DNA of 64,000 bases from Paracoccus zhejiangensis (GTDB lineage Bacteria; Pseudomonadota; Alphaproteobacteria; Rhodobacterales; Rhodobacteraceae): assembly GCF_002847445.1 (NCBI RefSeq), contig NZ_CP025430.1, positions 1,798,001 through 1,862,000 on the forward strand. The letters run 5' to 3'. The notes beneath the pieces are model-generated. The model was not told where the DNA came from. It searched no databases and saw only the letters and a list, made by a program, of their open reading frames with translations. The position numbers and the translations under genes are program-made. Positions 54,998-61,495 of the stretch are shown piece by piece; the stretch's first letter is position 1, and every line of letters starts with the position of its first letter.

Positions 54998-56023
54998 CTA
55001 CATGGCCGCCCGGACCTCCCCTGCGATCCCCGCGAACGCCGCGAGAAGCGCCGCCCGTGACCCCGCCGGATCATAGACTTCGAGGATTCTCGCCGAGGCC
55101 CGGCGCCGCATCGCGTCCAGTGCCGCGGGATCGGCGCGATGGCGCTGAACGACCTCTTCGACCTTGCGCACATAGGCGCCGACATTGCCGTCCGAGATCG
55201 GAAATCCCACATCACCGTCGAAATACTCATCGCCGCCCGCGCCGGTATAGCCGATCACCAGGCAACCGCTGGCCATGGCCTCGGCCGGCGGCAGGCCGAA
55301 ACCCTCGGACTGCGAGAAGGCCAGAAAGACCAGCGCGTCGCGCAGATTGGCCGCGACTTCGGCGCGGGTCATCCCGTCCAGCGGACGGAACTCGAAGTCC
55401 TGCAGCTTGCCGCGCATCTTCAGGGCATCCACGATCAGTCTGACTTCTGCGCCACGGCGGCGCGGCATATAGGCAATGACCTGTTTCTTCGCCTCACCGA
55501 ACGCAAACAGGCTGCGGTCGATGGCCAGCGGAACCCGCAAGGCTGGCGGCAGTCCCAACAGCTCGATCGCGTCACTGCAGATCTGCGAGGTCGCGATGAC
55601 CGCCTCGAAGTTGCTGGCGATATAGTCGCGGGTCAGGCTCCCGTTGACGAGCCAATCCTGTGCCTGCACCACCAGAACGCGGCGATTTTCCGGGAAAGAC
55701 CGGATTATCAACTCGGCGGCGAACTCGGGAACCACGATCAGATCGTCGGGACGAACGTTGCGCGCGGACGGGGTCGGTGTCCAGTACCCGGGTGTTCGCA
55801 AACGCTGTCGCAAGGGCAGCCAGGCCATCTTTCTGTGCTTCACCACCGGCTCGTAGCCGACGGTCAGGTCATGCGCGATATAGGGGTATGTCTGTCCAGG
55901 CTCGTCGCTGAACAACCCCACCGCATAGCCTTCTTGGCCGAGCCATGCCGCCCATTCGAGCAGAACGCCCGCGCCGCCGACCGGCGCATTGATCGCTGGA
56001 ATGTAAAACAGAATGCGCGACAC
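54998..56023 (-). CDS. group 1-type glycosyltransferase
   Basis: A protein of about 341 residues with a GT-B style layout. The N-terminus RILFYIPAINAPVGGAGVL and the C-terminal FSQSEGFGLPPAEAMASGCLVIGYTGAGG match GT4-type donor-site motifs. The start is uncertain: GTG at 56023 or TTG at 56026, both with weak ribosome sites. It lies between rplL and rpoB, an unusual place. Function in exopolysaccharide or glycoprotein synthesis is a guess. Confidence 0.8.
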   Translation of the reverse strand: MSRILFYIPAINAPVGGAGVLLEWAAWLGQEGYAVGLFSDEPGQTYPYIAHDLTVGYEPVVKHRKMAWLPLRQRLRTPGYWTPTPSARNVRPDDLIVVPEFAAELIIRSFPENRRVLVVQAQDWLVNGSLTRDYIASNFEAVIATSQICSDAIELLGLPPALRVPLAIDRSLFAFGEAKKQVIAYMPRRRGAEVRLIVDALKMRGKLQDFEFRPLDGMTRAEVAANLRDALVFLAFSQSEGFGLPPAEAMASGCLVIGYTGAGGDEYFDGDVGFPISDGNVGAYVRKVEEVVQRHRADPAALDAMRRRASARILEVYDPAGSRAALLAAFAGIAGEVRAAM

Positions 56024-56043
56024 CAACCGCCCCGGCTAAGGGT

Positions 56044-56068
56044 TGCCGCCGGCAGAATGCCGGCGGCA
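56044..56068 (-). terminator. hairpin after rplL
   Basis: TGCCGCCGGCA and TGCCGGCGGCA form an 11-bp stem with a 3-nt loop, 7 nt after the rplL stop. There is no T-tract, so it may be an attenuator or processing signal that sets the ratio of ribosomal protein to downstream mRNA. Confidence 0.65.
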
Positions 56069-56075
56069 GACCGGA

Positions 56076-56450
56076 TTACTTCAGCTCGACCTTGGCGCCA
56101 GCCGCTTCGAGCTTCTTCTTCAGCTCTTCGGCTTCGTCCTTGGCAGCAGCTTCTTTGACTTTGCCACCGGCTTCGACCAGGTCCTTGGCTTCTTTCAGGC
56201 CAAGACCGGTGATGGCGCGCACTTCTTTGATCACGTTGATCTTGTTGGCGCCGGCATCGGTCAGAACGACGTCGAATTCGGTTTTCTCTTCAGCGGCTTC
56301 GGCAGCACCAGCAGCCGGGCCGGCCATCATGACGGCGCCACCAGCGGCGGGCTCGATGCCGTATTCGTCTTTCAGGATGGTTTTCAGTTCCTGGGCTTGC
56401 AGCAGGGTCAGGCCCACGATTTCTTCGGCGAGTTTTTTCAGATCAGCCAT
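56076..56450 (-). CDS. rplL: 50S ribosomal protein L7/L12
   Basis: A 124-residue stalk protein. N-terminal dimerisation domain ([20 protein letters not shown]), Ala-rich hinge near residues 38-55, and C-terminal factor-binding domain ([24 protein letters not shown]). It multimerises on L10 and recruits translation GTPases. Confidence 0.99.
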   Translation of the reverse strand: MADLKKLAEEIVGLTLLQAQELKTILKDEYGIEPAAGGAVMMAGPAAGAAEAAEEKTEFDVVLTDAGANKINVIKEVRAITGLGLKEAKDLVEAGGKVKEAAAKDEAEELKKKLEAAGAKVELK

Positions 56451-56516
56451 TTTTCCGTTCTCTCATAAAGGTGTTCCAACGTCGGGTTTCAACCCCACGA
56501 CGGGATAAGGTTTGCC

Positions 56517-57032
56517 TCAGGCAGCTTCGCGCTCTTCCAGAGTCGTGAGGATGCCTGCGATGTTCGAAGCAGGCGCGCCAATCGCACCGGCGATGTTCGA
56601 GGCGGGGGCGCCAATGCTGGCCACGATCGAAGCAATAAGCTCCTCGCGCGACGGCATGGCGGCCACGGCTTTCACACCGGCCGGATCAAGCGCCGTGTCA
56701 CCCATTGCACCGCCGAGGATGACGAATTTATCGTTATCCTTGGCGTATTTGTCGGCGACCTTGGCAGCAGCCACGGGGTCTTCCGAATAGGTGAGCACGG
56801 TCATGCCCGTCAGGTAGTCGGCGATGCTGGCGCAAGGCTTACCTTCCAGGGCGATCTTGGCGAGCTTGTTCTTGGCAACGCGCACCGCGCCACCTTCTTC
56901 ACGCATGCGCGTGCGAAGGTCTTGCATCTGCGCAACCGTCATCCCCTCGTAGTGGGCAACCACCACGACGCCAGAGCTTTCAAAGATCTGGCCGAGTTCT
57001 TCGACCAGCTGTTCTTTCTGTGCTCTATCCAC
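56517..57032 (-). CDS. rplJ: 50S ribosomal protein L10
   Basis: A 171-residue stalk base protein. The start is a GTG at 57032 ([16 protein letters not shown]) with TTGGAG about 7 nt upstream; an upstream in-frame start at 57086 would translate leader sequence. The C-terminal helix that binds L7/L12 contains the repeat [20 protein letters not shown]. In other bacteria L10-(L7/L12) represses translation of its own mRNA. Confidence 0.97.
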   Translation of the reverse strand: MDRAQKEQLVEELGQIFESSGVVVVAHYEGMTVAQMQDLRTRMREEGGAVRVAKNKLAKIALEGKPCASIADYLTGMTVLTYSEDPVAAAKVADKYAKDNDKFVILGGAMGDTALDPAGVKAVAAMPSREELIASIVASIGAPASNIAGAIGAPASNIAGILTTLEEREAA

Positions 57033-57269
57033 GGTTTCACTCCAATTTGGGGGTTCCCCCCCAGCTCTCACTTTTCCCACCCGCAAGCGGGCAGGTTCGG
57101 GTCCGTAGGGTCAAGATCGCCCGAGGCGAACCTCGGAAAAATGCTTTTCCCCATCTCAGGAAGGACATTAAGCAGGTTTCCCCGCACCCTCCGTCTCGGA
57201 CAGGACGAGGCCGATGGTCTGGCCCCGTCATCCGCCGGCCCCCGTTCACGCGGGCGCCGGCGAAATTCC
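57033..57269 (-). promoter_or_regulatory. rplJ leader region
   Basis: A 237-nt gap between rplA and rplJ with no gene. It has the position of the L10 autoregulatory leader. Visible hairpins are CCCGC-AA-GCGGG (57080-57091) and a G5/C5 structure at 57049-57060 next to the ribosome site of the GTG start. The L10-binding kink-turn itself was not identified by eye. Confidence 0.5.
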
Positions 57270-57968
57270 TCAGTTGCCGGTGGCGTCGGCGATATCGACC
57301 GACACGCCCGGGCCCATGGTCGAGCTGATCGAGACCTTTTTCATATAGGTCCCTTTCGCGCCCGTGGGCTTGGCACGGCCGACAGCCTCGACAAAGGCGC
57401 GCAGGTTCTCGGCCAGCTTGTCGGCGCTGAACGACACCTTGCCGATGCCGGCATGGACGACGCCAGCCTTCTCGGCCTTGAACTGGACTTCACCGCCCTT
57501 GGCAGCTTCGACGGCCGCTTTCACGTCCATCGTCACAGTACCGACGCGCGGGTTCGGCATCAGGTTGCGCGGGCCCAGGATCTTGCCCAGGCGGCCAACC
57601 AGCGCCATCATGTCCGGCGTGGCGATGCAGCGATCGAAGTCGATCTTGCCGCCCTGAATGCTTTCCATCAGGTCTTCGGCGCCAACGATATCCGCACCGG
57701 CGGCCTTGGCTTCGTCAGCCTTGGGGCCACGGGCGAAAACGGCGACGCGAACGTCCTTGCCGGTGCCGGCGGGCAGCGTGACGACGCCGCGGACCATCTG
57801 GTCGGCGTGGCGCGGGTCAACGCCCAGGTTCATCGCGATCTCGACGGTTTCGTCGAATTTCGCGGTGGCATTGTCCTTGACCAGTTTCACCGCATCGGCG
57901 ACCGACAGGTTCGACTTGCCGTCGAAAGCGGCGCGGGCGGCGGCTTTTTTCTTTGCGATCTTTGCCAT
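57270..57968 (-). CDS. rplA: 50S ribosomal protein L1
   Basis: A 232-residue L1-stalk protein. Typical segments are [30 protein letters not shown], and [20 protein letters not shown]1 also represses rplKA translation in many bacteria. It starts 3 nt after the rplK stop. Confidence 0.99.
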   Translation of the reverse strand: MAKIAKKKAAARAAFDGKSNLSVADAVKLVKDNATAKFDETVEIAMNLGVDPRHADQMVRGVVTLPAGTGKDVRVAVFARGPKADEAKAAGADIVGAEDLMESIQGGKIDFDRCIATPDMMALVGRLGKILGPRNLMPNPRVGTVTMDVKAAVEAAKGGEVQFKAEKAGVVHAGIGKVSFSADKLAENLRAFVEAVGRAKPTGAKGTYMKKVSISSTMGPGVSVDIADATGN

Positions 57969-57971
57969 GGC

Positions 57972-58424
57972 TTAGCCTTTCACCTCGATACCGATCGAGC
58001 GGGCCGAGCCCAGGATGATCTTCATCGCCTGATCGACGTCATTGGCCGACAGGTCTTTCATCTTGGCTTCGGCGATCTCGCGCACCTGCTTGACGGTGAC
58101 GGTGCCAGCGACCGTGCGGCCCGGCTTGTCCGAACCCTTGGCGCGGTTGCGCTTGCCGACCGGCTTCAGGCCAGCGGCCTGCTTCAGCAGATAGGAGGCC
58201 GGCGAGGTCTTGGTCTCGAAGGTGAACGACTTGTCCTGGTAATAGGTGATCACCACCGGGACGGGCGAACCCTTGGTCATTTCCTGCGTGCGGGCGTTGA
58301 ACGCCTTGCAGAATTCCATGATGTTGATCCCGCGCTGACCCAGAGCCGGGCCGACCGGGGGCGAAGGGGTCGCTTCCTGCGCCTTGATTTGCAGCTTCAG
58401 GCTGCCGACGATTTTCTTGGCCAT
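57972..58424 (-). CDS. rplK: 50S ribosomal protein L11
   Basis: A 150-residue GTPase-centre protein: N-terminal [21 protein letters not shown] and RNA-binding C-terminal [23 protein letters not shown]. It is slightly longer than the E. coli protein (142) because of extra residues around [12 protein letters not shown], as in related alphaproteobacteria. It follows nusG. Confidence 0.98.
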   Translation of the reverse strand: MAKKIVGSLKLQIKAQEATPSPPVGPALGQRGINIMEFCKAFNARTQEMTKGSPVPVVITYYQDKSFTFETKTSPASYLLKQAAGLKPVGKRNRAKGSDKPGRTVAGTVTVKQVREIAEAKMKDLSANDVDQAMKIILGSARSIGIEVKG

Positions 58425-58512
58425 CTGGCCCTCTCCTTCTTCATCAGACCCCGAGGGGCCGATTTAGCGGTGCGGCCCGTATCCCGAAGGACCGGAACCT
58501 CCCGCAGCGACA

Positions 58513-59049
58513 TCACGCGGTCTTGGAGACCTGCGTGAATTCCAGTTCGACCGGCGTCGGCCGGCCAAAGATCGACACGGTGACCTTGATGCGCGACGAG
58601 ATCTCGTCGACTTCTTCCACCATGCCCGAAAAACCCTCGAACGGACCGTCGGTCACGTTCACCGTCTCGCCCACGTCGAAGCGGATCAGGTTGCGCGGCG
58701 CGGCCTTCTCGCCATCGCTCGTGCGGTGGAGGATGGTGTTCACCTCGTCATCCCGCATCGGCATCGGCTTGCCCTGCGCACCGAGGAACCCGGTCACGCG
58801 GTTGATCGAGTTCACCAGGTGATAGGTGCGGTCCGACATGTCCATGTGAACCAGCACGTAACCCGGCATGAAGCGACGCTCGGAGGTCACCTTTTTGCCG
58901 CGGCGGATCTCGATCACTTCCTCGGTCGGCACCAGAACTTCGTCGATCAGTTCTTCCAGACCCTTTTCGGCCACGGCCTGACGGATCGCCTCGGCGACCT
59001 TTTTCTCGAAGTTCGACAGGACGCTGACGGAGTACCAACGCTTTGCCAT
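58513..59049 (-). CDS. nusG: transcription termination/antitermination protein NusG
   Basis: A 178-residue factor that binds RNA polymerase, Rho and S10. The N-terminal NGN domain begins AKRWYSVSVLSNFEKKVAE and contains FMPGYVLVHMDM; the C-terminal KOW domain has DVGETVNVTDGPFEGFSG. The ATG at 59049 is the conserved start; the frame continues upstream but without support. It is preceded by a 172-nt gap after secE. Confidence 0.98.
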   Translation of the reverse strand: MAKRWYSVSVLSNFEKKVAEAIRQAVAEKGLEELIDEVLVPTEEVIEIRRGKKVTSERRFMPGYVLVHMDMSDRTYHLVNSINRVTGFLGAQGKPMPMRDDEVNTILHRTSDGEKAAPRNLIRFDVGETVNVTDGPFEGFSGMVEEVDEISSRIKVTVSIFGRPTPVELEFTQVSKTA

Positions 59050-59221
59050 GTCTGTATCGGTCCCCGATCTTGAAGGGCGCGGCGCACACACACCAAGCTA
59101 ACCCGTTGAATTCTTTTTGCCCGGCAAAATTGAAATCGGCGCGCATACCGAATCGATGCACGCCGCGTTCCGGGCAGGTCGCAAGGGCATAGACCCGGCA
59201 GCGCGCGAATGCAAGCCCCTG

Positions 59222-59416
59222 TTAGCCGCTGATCGCCTTGAGGCCCTCGGTCAGACCGAACCGGATGATCAGGTCGACCAGAAAGAAGAACACGCTGGTC
59301 AGCGCGGCCATGATCAGCACCATGATGGTGGTGGTGACGACCTCGCGGCGCGTGGGCCAGGTGATCTTGGCGGCCTCGGCGCGCACCTGCGCGATGAACT
59401 GGACTGGGTTGGCCAC
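59222..59416 (-). CDS. secE: preprotein translocase subunit SecE
   Basis: A 64-residue single-span membrane subunit of SecYEG. The motif WPTRREVVTTTIMVLIMAAL contains the conserved amphipathic region and start of the TM helix. The start is GTG at 59416 with AAAGGAG 7 nt upstream. It is the first gene of the secE-nusG-rplKAJL cluster. Confidence 0.97.
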   Translation of the reverse strand: MANPVQFIAQVRAEAAKITWPTRREVVTTTIMVLIMAALTSVFFFLVDLIIRFGLTEGLKAISG

Positions 59417-59445
59417 TGAGCGGCTCCTTTGGACGTGCAGGCGGT

Positions 59446-59474
59446 CAGATAGCGCCTTCGCGCGCGGCTTTCAA
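59446..59474 (-). promoter_or_regulatory. secE-nusG-rpl operon promoter
   Basis: On the minus strand TTGAAA (59469-59474) and TATCTG (59446-59451) are separated by 17 nt. The predicted start gives a leader of about 24 nt before secE. Confidence 0.72.
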
Positions 59475-59509
59475 CCCTGCCCCTGACCCGCATTGCAGGA
59501 TCATGGGCG

Positions 59510-60283
59510 TCACAGCAGACGCGAGGTCTGGTAGATCGACAGGGCGCAGATCAGCAGCCCGACGATGACCAGCAACACCCGGTGCGGAATGACGCGGATG
59601 ACATAGCCGGCCAGCGGTGCGGCGATCAGCCCACCGACGATCAGGCCCAGAATGGCGCTGCCATGCCCGGCCAGCCCATCCTCGCTTTGCCAATGCCCGG
59701 TCAGAAGCGCGCCAAGGAAGGCCACCGAGACCGCGAGCGTCAGGAAGAACTCGGCGGTGTTGACGGTGCCGATCACCGGGCGCGGCGCGCCGCCGGTGCC
59801 CAGCAGACCGGTCGAGACCACCGGCCCCCAGCCGCCACCACCCGCCGCGTCCATGAACCCGCCGACCACGCCAAGCCCACCGGCAAAGCCGCGCGAATGC
59901 TCGCGATACTGGTCGGGATAGTGATAGGCGCGCCAGAGGATATAGAGGCCCATGATCCCCAGATAGCCCGCGACGATCGGACGCATGAAGCCGGCATCGA
60001 AGCTGGTCAGCAGATAGGCGCCCAGCACCCCGCCCAGCACGCCTGCGGGCATCAGCGCCCAGAACAGCCGCCAGTTGACGTTGCGATGCCAGACATGGCT
60101 GGCGGCGCTGGCCCCGGTGGTAAAGCACTCTGCCGCATGGACCGCCGCCGAGGCCGCCGCGGGCGTCACGCCAAAGCTGAGCAGCACCGAGGAGGACACC
60201 ACCCCATAAGCCATGCCCAATGCGCCATCGACGATCTGGGCCAGAAAGCCCACCAGCGCGAACAGCAGAAACGAATCTTCCAT
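59510..60283 (-). CDS. TauE/SafE family sulfite/organosulfonate exporter
   Basis: A 257-residue membrane protein with about eight helices. The first, FLLFALVGFLAQIVDGALGMAYG, and the repeat GFAGGLGVVGGFMDAAGGGGWGP are family hallmarks. Members export sulfite or sulfonates or take up anions. GGGAGAGAG precedes the ATG. It is 115 bp downstream of the Rrf2 regulator, which may control it. It could be functionally linked with the sulfite dehydrogenase elsewhere in the window. Confidence 0.87.
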   Translation of the reverse strand: MEDSFLLFALVGFLAQIVDGALGMAYGVVSSSVLLSFGVTPAAASAAVHAAECFTTGASAASHVWHRNVNWRLFWALMPAGVLGGVLGAYLLTSFDAGFMRPIVAGYLGIMGLYILWRAYHYPDQYREHSRGFAGGLGVVGGFMDAAGGGGWGPVVSTGLLGTGGAPRPVIGTVNTAEFFLTLAVSVAFLGALLTGHWQSEDGLAGHGSAILGLIVGGLIAAPLAGYVIRVIPHRVLLVIVGLLICALSIYQTSRLL

Positions 60284-60373
60284 CTCTCTCTCCCGTGAGA
60301 TTTGGCAGATAAATCCACAATTCCCATCGGCATGGTAGGATAATGTTCTCTCGCAGGCACTGAATTGCTGTCC

Positions 60374-60392
60374 CTGCCTGAAAAACAGGCAG
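60374..60392 (-). terminator. hairpin between rrf2 and tauE genes
   Basis: CTGCCTG and CAGGCAG pair perfectly (7 bp) around a loop of five A on the plus strand. It lies 6 nt past the Rrf2 stop and may attenuate read-through into the TauE gene. No U-tract follows the stem. Confidence 0.5.
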
Positions 60393-60398
60393 TCTGGC

Positions 60399-60824
60399 TC
60401 AGATGAACGAGATCTTCCGTCCGCCGATCATCTCGGCCAGCGATGTGCCTTCCAACAACAGCGCGGTTGTATCGCGCACGGAGATCAGCACCTGCCGGAT
60501 CTCGCAGGCCTCGGGGGTCTTGCAATCGGCGCAGGGGCCATAGGCGTGTTGGCTGGCACAGGGGGCCAGAGCCAAGGGTCCGTCGATGCAGCGCATGATG
60601 GCGGCAAAACTGATCTCGACGGCAGGCCGGGCCAGCCGATAGCCGCCCCCTGCCCCGCGACGGGATGCCACCAGCCCGCCAGCCTTCAGCGCGGCCATCA
60701 CCTGTTCCAGAAACTTCGCCGGCATCCCTTCAGAGGCGGCAATCTCGGCAACCGATGCCGGCTCGCCCTTGCGGGCAAGATAGGTCATGGCGTGGAAGGC
60801 GTAGCGGGCTTTCTGGGACAGCAT
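60399..60824 (-). CDS. Rrf2 family regulator with cysteine-rich loop
   Basis: A 141-residue winged-helix regulator starting LSQKARYAFHAMTYLARKG, the usual Rrf2 N-terminus, with the DNA-reading helix around ASEGMPAKFLEQVMAALK and wing RRGAGGGYRLARP. Five cysteines follow (79, 89, 98, 101, 107), in the region where IscR and relatives bind an Fe-S cluster. The likely signal is iron-sulfur or reactive sulfur/redox state. A promoter lies so close that the mRNA may be leaderless. The TauE gene follows. Confidence 0.87.
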   Translation of the reverse strand: MLSQKARYAFHAMTYLARKGEPASVAEIAASEGMPAKFLEQVMAALKAGGLVASRRGAGGGYRLARPAVEISFAAIMRCIDGPLALAPCASQHAYGPCADCKTPEACEIRQVLISVRDTTALLLEGTSLAEMIGGRKISFI

Positions 60825-60829
60825 CAGCC

Positions 60830-60858
60830 CCGATACGCCCGGCGGCGGATCAGGTCAA
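60830..60858 (-). promoter_or_regulatory. promoter of the Rrf2 gene
   Basis: On the minus strand TTGACC (60853-60858) and TATCGG (60830-60835) are separated by 17 nt. A start site 6-7 nt past the -10 would coincide with the ATG at 60824, predicting a leaderless or nearly leaderless mRNA. Confidence 0.6.
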
Positions 60859-60899
60859 CGTGGCCGGACAGGCGGTCCGATGTGATGCGGAAAGAGACC

Positions 60900-60975
60900 T
60901 GGCAGGGGCAGGGGGACTCGAACCCACGACCCTCGGTTTTGGAGACCGATGCTCTACCAACTGAGCTATACCCCT
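60900..60975 (-). tRNA. trpT: tRNA-Trp (CCA anticodon)
   Basis: A 76-nt tRNA including an encoded 3' CCA. The acceptor stem AGGGGTA/TGCCCCT pairs with one G-T, the D-arm contains GCTCAGTTGGTAGAGC, the anticodon loop CTCCAAA presents CCA, and the T-arm is GTGGGTTCGAGTCCCCC. Its position upstream of secE-nusG is common in bacteria, here separated by the Rrf2 and TauE genes. Confidence 0.97.
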
Positions 60976-60986
60976 GCGGTTCGGCC

Positions 60987-61015
60987 CTGATAGGGTTTGG
61001 CGCGGGGGACGTCAA
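60987..61015 (-). promoter_or_regulatory. trpT promoter
   Basis: On the minus strand TTGACG (61010-61015) and TATCAG (60987-60992) are 17 nt apart. Transcription would begin about 5 nt before the mature tRNA 5' end. Confidence 0.75.
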
Positions 61016-61495
61016 GCGGGGAAAGGCCGGGCCAGAGGCACTCGTCGCGGGGGCCCGTACCGACCGCAATCATCAGCTAGGAAACTGCTGCTGCGTCTGC
61101 GTCACCCTGCGCGTGAACAGCATAACCACAACCGCCACTTCCATTATCGTCCCCAGCAATGGGCGGGCGGTCACACAGCCCCTGACAGATTGCCCATTAG
61201 ATCGATTCGCGACCGACCTTTTGTCCGATTTGCCACAACCAGAGAGTTAATTCTGCAGATCATGCAGCCTCACTATCTCCCCCCGTCAGCACAACTTATG
61301 GTTAACCACGACTCCGAGGGCACCGCCCGAGGGACCGACGGCTTCATCGCCGGATGGGTGGCAGGGGCAGGCATTGCGCTTCTGGCAAATTTTCGACTGC
61401 GCGAGGAGCGACCGGGGATCTGGTCGAGCCGCGTGAATTTCTACCGGGCCTGACTTTCCGCGCGTTCAGGTCCCCGCGACCGAGGCCACGGAAAA
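61016..61495. other. 480-bp region with no convincing gene
   Basis: Between the trpT promoter and the repeat-protein gene no frame has family features or a good ribosome site. An 87-codon plus-strand frame at 61190-61453 is open but has nothing recognisable. An AT-richer patch with a TGGTTAACCA palindrome (61309-61318) may belong to the promoter region of the downstream gene. Confidence 0.5.

Noticed and set aside
61190..61453. 87-codon plus-strand frame MPIRSIRDRP...
   Set aside because: No ribosome site, no recognisable domain and an Arg-rich composition. It could be real but cannot be supported.
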